Shown here: piece after piece, positions 1 to 7,385 of the stretch | How the letters are laid out: each line of letters opens with the position of its first letter | Numbering within the stretch: the first letter of the stretch is position 1 | NCBI GenBank assembly: GCA_041394265.1 | Contig: JAWKIO010000005.1 | Coordinates: 744,001 to 808,000, forward strand | Source: Acidimicrobiales bacterium | GTDB taxonomy: Bacteria; Actinomycetota; Acidimicrobiia; Acidimicrobiales; SZUA-35 | Reading direction: 5' to 3' | Length of the DNA: 64,000 bases | Made by a program: the position numbers and the translations under genes | Notes under the pieces: generated by a model | What the model was told of the DNA's origin: nothing | The model's database searches: none | What the model saw: only the letters and a program-made list of their open reading frames with translations

Positions 1-4
1 ACCC

Positions 5-1255
5 ATGATCCTTGGCGGGACCAACAACACGGCGGACGGATCCGGCGACCTCTCGAACCTTTCGCGAACCGAGCTGCACGAACGGATGCTCGCTGCCGAG
101 ACCGCGGCCCGGCAGGCGAAGGCCGACTACTACGAGCTCTGCGCCGAAGCCAAACGCCGCAAGGGACCGTCGATCCACCAGCACCGCAACGAAGCACTCT
201 GGCTCGCCGACTCACTCCGCATGGCCAAAGGCGCCGCCGGCGCGATGCTCAACCGCGGCTCACTCCTGTTCACCACGCATCCCGAACTCGGTGAAGCGTT
301 CCGCGACGGACGCATCGGCGAACACCACCTCGACCTGTTCTGGCGCATCTGGAACAAACCGTGCCTACGGCCGTTCCTGGCTCGCGACCTGGATGGCCTG
401 ATCCGCTTCACCAGTCACCCGTGGTACGAGTGCCGCGAACTGTTCACCGCATGGGAAGTCCTGGTCGACCCGATCGACCCCAACGACCACGCCGCCCGTG
501 CGTACGCCGATCGGTCGATGGTCACCACCGACCCCGTCCAACAACAAGTACTACTCGAGATCCTCACCACCACCGCCATCTACGCCACCATCGAACCCGC
601 ACTCAAGGTCCTGGTCGACGAGATGTTCGAAGCCGACTGGGCCGAAGCCCGAGCACGCGTCGGTGACGACGCAACCATGGACGACCTCCTACGCACCGAT
701 ACCCAGCGACGGCACGATGCCCTGCTCCGGTTGATCCGCAACGGCATCGGTGCCGACCCCTCCACTGCGAACGTGGTCGCCGACATCGTCGCCGACCACC
801 AAACACTCGCCGACGAAGCCGAACGACGCGACGCCGCAGCACGCGGTGAAGACACCGTGCGTCGGCCCCTCACCGCGGAGGAGGTGATGGAACGGGTCAA
901 GACCCGCCGCTGCCACACCGCCCACGGCCGCCCCATCGCACCGGCTGATGCCCTCGACTTCGCCATCGCCGGACGCGTGCAGCTGTTCGTCATGAACACC
1001 GCCACCCGCGACTTCACCCGATCAGAGAAACAACGCCTCTTCGGCCGAGACCAGCGCATCGGAGCTCTCATCCGAGACCGGCACTGCCAAAGTCCAGGTT
1101 GCGACACCTCCGCCGTGCACTGCCAGGCCGACCACACCATCCGCCACACCGACGGCGGACTCACCGTCCCCACCAACCTCACCACCGTCTGTGCTCCGTG
1201 TCACCGGCACAAAACCCGGCTCGAAAACCTCGGACTCTGGCCACCCAGTACCTGA
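5..1255 (+). CDS. DUF222 / HNH endonuclease family protein (13E12 repeat family)
   Basis: This 416-residue protein has the two-part layout of the actinobacterial DUF222-HNH family. The N-terminal and middle parts are a helical DUF222 region. The C-terminal ~60 residues form an HNH nuclease-like domain, with a CQSPGCD zinc-knuckle start, the core QADHTIRH, and a closing CAPCHRHK. These proteins are usually multicopy in actinobacteria and are thought to be nucleases of mobile origin, but their role is not known. The ATG at position 5 has only four bases before it, so no ribosome site can be seen and the true start could lie upstream of the window. Family call is firm; function is inference. Confidence 0.85.
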   Translation: MILGGTNNTADGSGDLSNLSRTELHERMLAAETAARQAKADYYELCAEAKRRKGPSIHQHRNEALWLADSLRMAKGAAGAMLNRGSLLFTTHPELGEAFRDGRIGEHHLDLFWRIWNKPCLRPFLARDLDGLIRFTSHPWYECRELFTAWEVLVDPIDPNDHAARAYADRSMVTTDPVQQQVLLEILTTTAIYATIEPALKVLVDEMFEADWAEARARVGDDATMDDLLRTDTQRRHDALLRLIRNGIGADPSTANVVADIVADHQTLADEAERRDAAARGEDTVRRPLTAEEVMERVKTRRCHTAHGRPIAPADALDFAIAGRVQLFVMNTATRDFTRSEKQRLFGRDQRIGALIRDRHCQSPGCDTSAVHCQADHTIRHTDGGLTVPTNLTTVCAPCHRHKTRLENLGLWPPST

Positions 1256-1352
1256 CCCAACCGAACCACCCGGCACCCCGCCACAGGCGGGGCCACTGCC
1301 GCGCCCGGCGGTGGCTAGGTGCAAGCGGTCCAGCGATGTCACACTGCGTCAT

Positions 1353-1358
1353 TACCGT
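1353..1358 (+). promoter_or_regulatory. -10 box (TACCGT) six bases before the next start codon
   Basis: TACCGT fits the actinobacterial -10 pattern TANNNT and ends six bases before the ATG at 1365. This spacing would put the transcript start at or near the ATG, giving a leaderless mRNA. No clear -35 box is visible. Confidence 0.4.
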
Positions 1359-1364
1359 TCGGCC

Positions 1365-1670
1365 ATGACATCACGCAATGCGACAGCGAACGAGCACAAT
1401 CTGGTCTACGGCGAGTCCGCCCATGAACTCCTCCGGGCCTTGTCCAAGAACCGAGGTCAGACCACGGCCTCGGGCATGGTCGAGATCGATCTCACGCTTT
1501 CGTCGGAGGAGGCATCGCCGCTCATACGGGCGCTCATGCGAGCCGAAGCGAGGCTCCTACTCGACGAAGCGGCTGCATTCGGCCCAGACACTGCCCTTCG
1601 AACGCCGGAAGAACGAGGGTGCGACGCGTTCGTGGAGATCGTTACGTCCCTCTCCAACGCCCTCGGTTGA
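1365..1670 (+). CDS. small DUF222-like protein or remnant
   Basis: A 101-residue protein whose C-terminal half (RALMRAEARLLLDEAAAF, then RTPEERGCDAFVEIV) reads like the stretch of DUF222 proteins that carries the R-T-P-x-x-R-x-x-D-A pattern. It stops shortly afterwards and has no HNH domain. It is probably either a truncated copy of the DUF222/HNH family found just upstream or a short independent relative. The ATG at 1365 is preferred over longer in-frame starts because a TACCGT -10 box lies six bases before it and because the longer N-terminus would run through the tail of the upstream gene. No function can be assigned. Confidence 0.5.
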   Translation: MTSRNATANEHNLVYGESAHELLRALSKNRGQTTASGMVEIDLTLSSEEASPLIRALMRAEARLLLDEAAAFGPDTALRTPEERGCDAFVEIVTSLSNALG

Positions 1671-1918
1671 TGCGGTACTCCGCGCCGGTCAGGACCGACG
1701 ACTCGTCCCGTACTCGACGGTGTGGAGAGCTGACTGCTGGAGCCACGGTCACATGAGCGTTGGGGTGGTCGGCAAGCTTCGAGACGAATCTGGCTTCCGC
1801 TGTCCACCTCGTGACGCCAGATCGCTTTCTATCGGAGGGCGCTCTAGGGCCGGCTAGGGACAGATCCTGGAAGATCTTGGAGGCATCTTGGTAGTCGTCG
1901 AAACGCCGCCCAAGGCCC
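1671..1918. other. non-coding stretch, nothing recognised
   Basis: No convincing gene, repeat or RNA was seen here. Open frames on both strands lack protein-like composition. It may be degraded sequence at the edge of the accessory region. Confidence 0.3.
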
Positions 1919-2044
1919 CTACTCGGTAGGCCAGCGGTCCGGCCAGATGTCGATGGCGTAGACGACGATCGTCCCCTCATCGTCGAGCTGGCGAGCGATG
2001 TCCTCCAGCGCGGCACCAGCGACCCGGACCGGACGAGGGATCAC
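1919..2044 (-). CDS. 41-residue protein, possible toxin-like partner
   Basis: This short gene starts with a GTG that overlaps the TGA stop of the upstream small gene (GTGA) and ends with TAG at 1919-1921. The protein begins VIPRPVRVAG and contains LEDIARQLDDEGTIVVYAID followed by IWPDRWPTE. The composition is protein-like and the translational coupling argues that it is real. The arrangement resembles a two-gene addiction module, but at 41 residues it is shorter than known RelE/ParE toxins and I do not recognise a catalytic motif. It could be a truncated toxin or an unrelated small protein. Confidence 0.45.
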   Translation of the reverse strand: MIPRPVRVAGAALEDIARQLDDEGTIVVYAIDIWPDRWPTE

Positions 2045-2244
2045 TTGTCGCCGAAGACGGTCCTGTGCCGTTCCTCCAGCAGCGGCGCCATGCGGTCGAG
2101 CGACGCTTGGGCCGCTGGCGTTAGCTCATCGTCGGGCCCGTACACCCGAGCCCGACCTCGACGACCCCGCTCGATATCGGCGGCCAGATCTTCCACCAGC
2201 GCAGCCAGAGCATCGGGGTCAGCGGCGGAACTCATGGGAACCAT
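2041..2244 (-). CDS. small protein, antitoxin-like position
   Basis: A 67-residue acidic, helical protein (ALAALVEDLAADIERGRRG, then a conserved-looking GPDDELTPAAQASLDRM, ending in ERHRTVFGDK). It overlaps the downstream small gene by four bases, so the two are probably translated together. Size, acidity and gene order fit the antitoxin of a type II module, but no DNA-binding fold is evident. A second ATG at 2235 is an alternative start. Family not recognised. Confidence 0.5.
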   Translation of the reverse strand: MVPMSSAADPDALAALVEDLAADIERGRRGRARVYGPDDELTPAAQASLDRMAPLLEERHRTVFGDK

Positions 2245-2358
2245 GATGCCACGGCAACGCTCCTCTCGCGGCCGTTGGCGACGACCGACGTGCCGAGTGA
2301 GGCGGAGTAGGGCCAGCCGACCACCTACGAAGCCCGCCTTGATTTGACCAGCAAATAC

Positions 2359-2437
2359 CTACTCGATTCGCATCCCCGAGATGGCCCGGGAGATCACGAG
2401 CTGCTGGATCTGCTCGGTGCCTTCGAAGATGTCGTAG
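2359..2437 (-). repeat. attL: duplicated 3' end of the acyl-CoA dehydrogenase gene
   Basis: Read on the minus strand this copy encodes the same C-terminal residues as the intact gene (YDIFEGTEQIQ through GMRIE and a TAG stop) but has no gene in front of it. It matches 14406-14484 with mismatches only at 2362 and 2368, both synonymous. It is the displaced original gene end left by integration. Confidence 0.9.
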
Positions 2438-2440
2438 GTC

Positions 2441-2499
2441 TCTCCCAGCGATTTCCGCTGTTCGCCGTTGCTGTCCGATATGGCCATTGAGCTGGGAGA
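2441..2499 (+). other. 9-bp inverted repeat just inside attL
   Basis: TCTCCCAGC at 2441-2449 is the exact reverse complement of GCTGGGAGA at 2491-2499, with 41 bases between. It lies four bases inside the left att core, in the long non-coding stretch before the reverse transcriptase gene. It could be the closing stem of a structured RNA, a terminator for transcription entering the island, or a protein-binding site. Confidence 0.4.
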
Positions 2500-2554
2500 A
2501 CGCTGCCCGCCGCGATCCGTCGTTGACCGCCGCCGACCCCTGTTCCGAGCGAAA

Positions 2555-2576
2555 AGTAGGGATGAAAGTAGGGATG
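2555..2576 (+). repeat. left pair of integrase arm-type repeats
   Basis: Two copies of AGTAGGGATG (2555-2564 and 2567-2576) spaced 12 bp apart. The same doublet in the same orientation occurs at 14293-14314, about 100 bp inside the other end. Paired short direct repeats on both arms of the attachment site are what lambda-type integrases bind through their N-terminal domain. An excisionase site is an alternative. Confidence 0.6.
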
Positions 2577-2830
2577 AGCGGGCTCAACCTCAACCCGAAG
2601 CCGTTTCGACCTGATCGATCTCGCTCCGAGCACCGTTCAAGCGACCATCCAATCCCAAGCAGCGGCACTGAAGATCCCACCGATGACCGTGACCGAGGTG
2701 CGCGACCACTCTCCCGGTCCGGACTCCCGCGGACCGTCGCAGCGCTCCGATTCGGCTGACCAGACTCCAGGCGACGCCCAACCGCGAAGCCGCCCAGCGA
2801 GCAAATCCAAGATCGGAAGAGATCGGTCGG

Positions 2831-2836
2831 TAATAC
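2831..2836 (+). promoter_or_regulatory. -10 box (TAATAC) of the reverse transcriptase gene
   Basis: TAATAC is close to the TATAAT consensus and ends seven bases before the GTG start at 2844. This predicts that transcription starts on or next to the GTG, so the mRNA would be leaderless. There is no ribosome-binding site before the GTG, which fits. No good -35 box is seen. Confidence 0.5.
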
Positions 2837-2843
2837 TAGACAC

Positions 2844-4412
2844 GTGGATTGGGACAAGGTCGTTGACATCGACCGAGCGTTGAAGAACGTCAAAAACGAT
2901 CTCGTCGGCGACTGGTTTCGCGATCCCTGGGATTGGCCCGAGCTGGACTTCGTCGCCAAAAAGCGCCCCGACATCCTCTATGCGAGGTTGGGCGCCGAGG
3001 GTGTCGCACGCGCAGCGAAAATCGACGTCGCCAAAGAGAACTTCGGCATTCGGCCAGCGATAGTAATGGACCCAATCGACCGACTTGCGTACCAGGCGAT
3101 TGTCGATTCTCTCAGCCTGAAACTGGGGACCGGCCTACCGGAAACCGTCTATGGTTGGAGGCTCCCACGCCGAGATCCCGAGAGAGGATCTTACTCACCC
3201 AACCGGACAGAGAACGAAATGTATCGCCGACACATTTCCACGTTCGGCGCACACGATAGCATGTCCGGCCTTAAGACCGATATTGTTTCCTTCTTTTCTA
3301 ACATTCCGATCGATCGGCTGTCTGAGCGAATTGTGGAGCGAGCAGGAAGATCCAAGCCCGCCGACCGACTCATCGATATGCTCGCCTCATGGGACGGATC
3401 GCCCCGCAAAGGACTGCCTCAGAGAAGTGCGGCCTCAGCGCTGTTGGCGAATCTCTATCTCCAGCCGCTGGATGATGCCCTCCTGGAGAAAGTGAGGGTG
3501 CCCACTCGTCGTCGAGGTCGAACCCTGCGCGACATCTTTCACAGCCTCATGATGTACGAACGGATCCTCGACGGAGGTCAATCGGCCCGCTGGATGGATG
3601 ATATCTGGGTCTTTCGCAGGGATGTCGGAGAGCTTCGAACAATGCAGGCACAGATCGAGGGAATACTTCGAGATCTCGGCCTAGACATCAACATTGCCAA
3701 GACCGCTGTGCTCGAGGGCGAAGATCTCAGAGCGGAAATCCTGAACTTCGCCCACAGCGCAGCAGAGACCTCCCTCCTCGGCGACCCGAAGGACTACCAG
3801 CCCCTACGCGACCTCATTGATCTGCTCATCGCTTCGCCAGAGTCATCAAATCGATCTACATTTAAGTTCACCTTCCGGAGAATGCGTGAGCACGCAGTTG
3901 ACTATCGGCTCGATGACTTAGTAGAAGTTGCCCATCGCGCTCCGCATGCCGCAGATGCCTATGCAAGGCTCTTTCGGGATTCCGAGACATACAAGGATCT
4001 TCACGGGTGGTTTGTAAAGCACTGGAAGAGCTCCTGGGCAGTCTCCGATTGGTCGGTCGCCTCTCTAGCCACGATGTTCCCGGTCGCCAATATTCGCAAG
4101 CCAATGAGGGAGCTTCTGGCGTCACATATCAGTCAGCCCGGTGGAAGTCTTGCCAAGACATCCTTTGCGGCGAGCCGACTTGCCATTAAGGATCCCGAGA
4201 ACTACCGGGCGGCAATAAGAGCCGCCCTCAAGAACTCCGATCATCCCCTTGAGCGACGAGTTCTAGCGCTGGCGGCTCTTTCCTGCGGTGAGGAGCGCCA
4301 GCTTGTGAAGAAGGCGCTAAAAGAGTTCTCTGCCAATCAGGTCACGCTCGAGATGCTGATGGCGACGAACTTCAGGACCCCAAAGATGATCCCCGATCTA
4401 GCCGACCGCTGA
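2844..4412 (+). CDS. reverse transcriptase, defence (Abi/UG-like) type
   Basis: This 522-residue protein carries the ordered motifs of an RNA-directed DNA polymerase. Motif A is GLKTDIVSFF with Asp146. Motif B is KGLPQRSAASALLANLYL around residues 189-206. Motif C is WMDD at 250-253, replacing the usual YADD/YVDD. Motif D is LGLDINIAKT at 278-287. An extra basic segment of about 40 residues lies between B and C. There is no maturase, endonuclease or integrase domain. Residues ~300-522 look like helical repeats, as in Abi and unknown-group (UG) defence reverse transcriptases. The gene is visibly more A/T-rich than its neighbours. It is convergent with a HEPN-like gene 14 bp away. Reverse transcriptase identity is firm; the subclass and the antiphage role are inferred from architecture and island context. 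Confidence 0.85.
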   Translation: MDWDKVVDIDRALKNVKNDLVGDWFRDPWDWPELDFVAKKRPDILYARLGAEGVARAAKIDVAKENFGIRPAIVMDPIDRLAYQAIVDSLSLKLGTGLPETVYGWRLPRRDPERGSYSPNRTENEMYRRHISTFGAHDSMSGLKTDIVSFFSNIPIDRLSERIVERAGRSKPADRLIDMLASWDGSPRKGLPQRSAASALLANLYLQPLDDALLEKVRVPTRRRGRTLRDIFHSLMMYERILDGGQSARWMDDIWVFRRDVGELRTMQAQIEGILRDLGLDINIAKTAVLEGEDLRAEILNFAHSAAETSLLGDPKDYQPLRDLIDLLIASPESSNRSTFKFTFRRMREHAVDYRLDDLVEVAHRAPHAADAYARLFRDSETYKDLHGWFVKHWKSSWAVSDWSVASLATMFPVANIRKPMRELLASHISQPGGSLAKTSFAASRLAIKDPENYRAAIRAALKNSDHPLERRVLALAALSCGEERQLVKKALKEFSANQVTLEMLMATNFRTPKMIPDLADR

Positions 4413-4426
4413 CCTGAGCTCAACGA

Positions 4427-5326
4427 TCATCCGTCTGCGTCCAACTCAATGACTACTTTGCGAGACCACTCGACAGCTTCGGCGGCAGTGGACCGTTCCG
4501 GCCAAGATCCAGAATGGATGGCCTGGTTTCTCGCGCCTGCTATGTCAATCCCCTTTCCAATAGATGGAAGGCCTGGCGGCAGAACACGTTCGGCCTCAAG
4601 TATCCGGAGCTTCTCGACAATACCGCCTGCTCGCTTGAGCACCGAAGCAACTGTCTCCGGCTGAAGTATCGACTCGAAGTGTCGCTGGATAGCCTGTTCA
4701 ACGGCAACTTCCGCGGCTGACACAGCCGCCACGAGGGCCTGGCGGTCCTGCCTACGGCTCAAATAGCTCTTGGCCTCGCACCACAGGGATCGAGAAATCG
4801 TCAAGGGCTCTCCCTCAGAAACCTTCGTGAAAGCGCGATTGACTTCAACCGCAGACGCGTAGATTCCTCCTGAGCCTTGATGTTCGATCTTCCTGTGCAT
4901 GGATGAGAGCATCTGCTGTGTGGAGCCAATGAAGAGCGGCACCTCGTGAACGTGGATGCGAGGCTCGACGTGGAGCGGTTCCCCACACGACCATGCAATC
5001 CACTCGGACACTAGTGCTAGCGACCGATCGAGCTCCCCTACCCTCAGCGAGTAGCGTCGCAGGTCAGAGAAGAAGCTGAAGCCGACTGCATAGACACGAA
5101 ATTCGTCCGCCGCACGGGTCCGGCCCCACGGGCGCCCAGCAGGCTCCATCCCATTTGGAAGCTCGCAGTGCAATGCACCGGCATTGGTTTGTGAGGGGAT
5201 CCGAATCCGATTGATGCCTGAATCTGTTCGCAGCACCAAGTCGAGCCCTAGGACCTCACGCTGCAGGGGCCAAGACCATTCAAGTTCAAAGACACCGAAC
5301 ATCTGCCTCTGGCCAACCGATGCCAT
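4427..5326 (-). CDS. HEPN-like domain protein
   Basis: The frame stays open up to 5653, but ATG 5326 (299 residues) is preferred because a TAGTGT box ends seven bases before it and the extra N-terminus is low-complexity. The N-terminal part looks beta-rich (FELEWSWPLQREVLGLDLVL, then a segment ending in HVHEVPLFIGSTQQM). The C-terminal ~130 residues are helical, starting at ALVAAVSAAEVAVEQAI, and contain RNQAIH at 266-271. RNQAIH fits the Rx4-6H motif of HEPN ribonucleases and comes at the usual place near the C-terminus. HEPN proteins cut RNA in many defence systems, and the AbiA reverse transcriptase carries a fused HEPN domain. Here the domain is on a separate protein in tail-to-tail order with the reverse transcriptase. 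The motif is seen; the nuclease role and any partnership are inference. Confidence 0.6.
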   Translation of the reverse strand: MASVGQRQMFGVFELEWSWPLQREVLGLDLVLRTDSGINRIRIPSQTNAGALHCELPNGMEPAGRPWGRTRAADEFRVYAVGFSFFSDLRRYSLRVGELDRSLALVSEWIAWSCGEPLHVEPRIHVHEVPLFIGSTQQMLSSMHRKIEHQGSGGIYASAVEVNRAFTKVSEGEPLTISRSLWCEAKSYLSRRQDRQALVAAVSAAEVAVEQAIQRHFESILQPETVASVLKRAGGIVEKLRILEAERVLPPGLPSIGKGIDIAGARNQAIHSGSWPERSTAAEAVEWSRKVVIELDADG

Positions 5327-5333
5327 CGACCTC

Positions 5334-5339
5334 ACACTA
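5334..5339 (-). promoter_or_regulatory. -10 box (TAGTGT) before the HEPN-like gene
   Basis: On the minus strand TAGTGT ends seven bases before the ATG at 5326, the same geometry as at several other genes in the window. It supports ATG 5326 as the start of a leaderless transcript. Confidence 0.35.
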
Positions 5340-5581
5340 CGGCCGGCCGATGCGGAGGCCAAGCCTAGGTCAGGCGAGCTTGCGGTTCGCTCCTCGGCCT
5401 CAACACTCCCAGGCCCCATCGGACCCGGCACAGCCGGACTGAAATCGACACCCCCGCTGAGCCATCGGGTTCGAGCAACCTGACGTCGACGGGACCACTG
5501 CGACAGGGCTGCCACGGGGCCTTGACGCAGAGCGACAGAGGTGACTGAAGCGCCGAAGCGAGTAGTCGAGCACGCTCGGTG

Positions 5582-5642
5582 ATCTCGCGGCGTCTCGCGC
5601 CGGGAGGTTCGAACGAACCTCCAGTTGTGTCTGACGTTTCCC
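5582..5642 (-). repeat. left copy of the inverted repeat flanking the hsd operon
   Basis: Read on the minus strand this 61-bp unit runs from GGGAAA through AGACACAACTGGAGGT, a hairpin (GGAGGTTC paired with GAACCTCC, plus-strand 5603-5610 with 5615-5622), then CGCGAGA and CGCGAGAT. The same order of blocks occurs in the opposite orientation at 11924-11985, on the other side of the hsdMSR genes. The two copies bracket the restriction operon like cassette borders. Confidence 0.65.
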
Positions 5643-5802
5643 GTCGTGATCAACGATGTGTGGCGACTGCGGACGGTGGTCGCTGAAGCGAGGCCGGCGA
5701 GGAGCCACAGCTCGGGTATGCACTGCGCTTCGAGCCGCGCACCTTGCGCGACGGGCTTCGTCCGAAATGCTGGCCGGCGCGCGATGCGGGCTCTAGTTTG
5801 AT

Positions 5803-5817
5803 CCGATCGACGATCGG
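5803..5817 (+). promoter_or_regulatory. palindrome in the hsdM leader
   Basis: CCGATCG-A-CGATCGG is a perfect 7-bp inverted repeat three bases before the GGAGGAAGG ribosome site of hsdM (5821). A TAGTTT -10 candidate lies at 5794-5799, which would put the palindrome around the transcription start. It could be an operator for a repressor that delays the restriction operon, or an mRNA hairpin that limits translation. No controller-protein gene is seen next to it. Confidence 0.45.
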
Positions 5818-5834
5818 TCTGGAGGAAGGATCGC

Positions 5835-7385
5835 GTGAAGACGGACGAACTGGCGGATGTGCGCCGAACGCTGTGGGCAGCCGCCGATCAGATGCGGGCG
5901 AACTCCACGCTCGGCCCGGCTGAGTACCGCGGGCCGGTCCTCGGGCTGATCTTCCTCGCCTACGCCGAGCATCGCTTCGAGGAGGTCCGCCCCGAACTCG
6001 AGGTCAAGGCAACTGCCCGGCGACCTGTGACCGCAGACGACTACAAGGCCCGGTCGGTGCTGTACGTGCCAGACGAGGCTCGGCTCTCGACGCTCGTCGC
6101 ACTACCGGAAGCCGCCGACCTCGGTGCGGCGGTCGATGCGGCGATGCGACACATCGAGACGCACAACCCCGAACTGAAGGATGTGCTGCCCAAGGGCTAC
6201 CAGCGGATGGAGAAGGAGGTTCTGATCGCGCTCCTGCGGCTGTTTGCGCCGCTGCCTCGCACACTAGCGGGCGACGCGTTCGGTCTGATCTACGAGGACT
6301 TCCTGTCGAACTTCGCAGCCGCCGAAGGGAAGCTTGGCGGCGAGTTCTTCACCCCGTATTCGATCGTTCGCCTGATCGTGGAGATCATCGAGCCCTTTCA
6401 CGGACGCGTGTTCGATCCGGCCTGCGGCTCGGGCGGCATGTTCGTGCAGTGCGCCAAATTCGTCGCCCGCCATCGGGGCTCGGCCAACGATGACTTGTCG
6501 GTCTTCGGCCAGGAGCAGAAGGAGGCCACAGTCCCGCTGGCGAAGATGAACCTTGCGCTGCACGGACTCTCAGGCGAGATCGGCCTCGGCAACAGCTACT
6601 ACGATGACATCCACAAGAGCCTCGGCGCGTTCGACTTCGTGATGGCCAACCCGCCGTTCAACGTCGACGGCATCCGCAAGGACGACCTCGCCGGCGACAA
6701 GCGCTTCCCCTACGGCATTCCCAAGCCCGACAACGGCAACTACCTGTGGATCCAGATGTTCGCCTCGGCGCTCAACGAGCGCGGCCGGGCCGGATTCGTG
6801 ATGGCGAACTCGGCCGGCGACGCCGGACACAGCGAGCGCGACATCCGCCAGAAGCTGATCGAGTCGAAGTCCGTTGACGTCATGGTCGCGATCGGCACCA
6901 ACTTCTTCTACACGGTCACCTTGCCGGTGACGTTGTGGTTCCTCGACAAGGGGAAGGCCGGGACCGACCGAGAAGATACGGTGCTGTTCGTCGACGCTCG
7001 GAAGCTATTTCGCCAGATCGACCGTGCCCACCGCGACTTCTTGCCCGAGCAGATCGAGCTGCTCGCCAACGTCGTGAGGCTCTACCGGGGCGAAGACGCC
7101 GAGTCCGCCGACGGCAGCGACGAGCTGATGGACGCCAACTTCCCTGATGGTATCTACGTTGACGTCCCCGGCCTGTGCAAGGTCGCAACCATCGGCGAGA
7201 TCGAGTCTCAGGGGTGGAGCCTCAACCCCGGCCGCTACACCGGCAGCGCCGCGGTGGAGGACGACGGCGTCGACTTCCAGGAGAAGCTGGAGGAGTTGTA
7301 CGAGGAGTTCACCAAGCTCAGCGACGAGGCGGAGATCTTGCGGGCGAAGGTCGATGCTGCGGTGAGAGGAGTGCTTGACGCGTGA
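5835..7385 (+). CDS. hsdM: type I restriction-modification methyltransferase subunit HsdM
   Basis: A 516-residue N6-adenine methyltransferase. After a helical N-terminal HsdM domain (~1-160) comes the SAM-binding motif I, FDPACGSGGMF near residues 193-203, and the catalytic motif IV NPPF near 272-275. The length is usual for the family. Together with HsdS it methylates the recognition site, and with HsdR it forms the restriction complex. The GTG start at 5835 is set by a strong GGAGGAAGG ribosome site at 5821. The stop overlaps the hsdS start by four bases (GTGA). A palindrome just upstream may control expression. All key residues are present. Confidence 0.95.
   Translation: MKTDELADVRRTLWAAADQMRANSTLGPAEYRGPVLGLIFLAYAEHRFEEVRPELEVKATARRPVTADDYKARSVLYVPDEARLSTLVALPEAADLGAAVDAAMRHIETHNPELKDVLPKGYQRMEKEVLIALLRLFAPLPRTLAGDAFGLIYEDFLSNFAAAEGKLGGEFFTPYSIVRLIVEIIEPFHGRVFDPACGSGGMFVQCAKFVARHRGSANDDLSVFGQEQKEATVPLAKMNLALHGLSGEIGLGNSYYDDIHKSLGAFDFVMANPPFNVDGIRKDDLAGDKRFPYGIPKPDNGNYLWIQMFASALNERGRAGFVMANSAGDAGHSERDIRQKLIESKSVDVMVAIGTNFFYTVTLPVTLWFLDKGKAGTDREDTVLFVDARKLFRQIDRAHRDFLPEQIELLANVVRLYRGEDAESADGSDELMDANFPDGIYVDVPGLCKVATIGEIESQGWSLNPGRYTGSAAVEDDGVDFQEKLEELYEEFTKLSDEAEILRAKVDAAVRGVLDA

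Larger units (their letters stand above)
2438..2843. other. 406-bp non-coding stretch upstream of the reverse transcriptase
   Basis: No gene is supported here. The stretch holds the inverted repeat at 2441-2499, the arm-type repeats at 2555-2576 and the promoter of the reverse transcriptase gene at its right end. Several defence reverse transcriptases are known to work with a non-coding RNA made from the sequence next to them, so this is where such an RNA would be expected. That is inference only. Confidence 0.4.

Noticed and set aside
1642..2016. Minus-strand 124-codon frame
   Set aside because: Its translation is rich in Arg and Ser with no conserved pattern and it overlaps the better-supported short gene at 1919-2044.
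2438..2843. A retron msr-msd region before the reverse transcriptase
   Set aside because: The flanking inverted repeats of the required type and a conserved priming guanosine could not be identified, and the active site and C-terminus do not look like retron enzymes.
5327..5653. N-terminal extension of the HEPN-like protein
   Set aside because: The frame is open but the translation is low-complexity and passes into the border repeat at 5582-5642. The TAGTGT box before ATG 5326 supports the shorter form.
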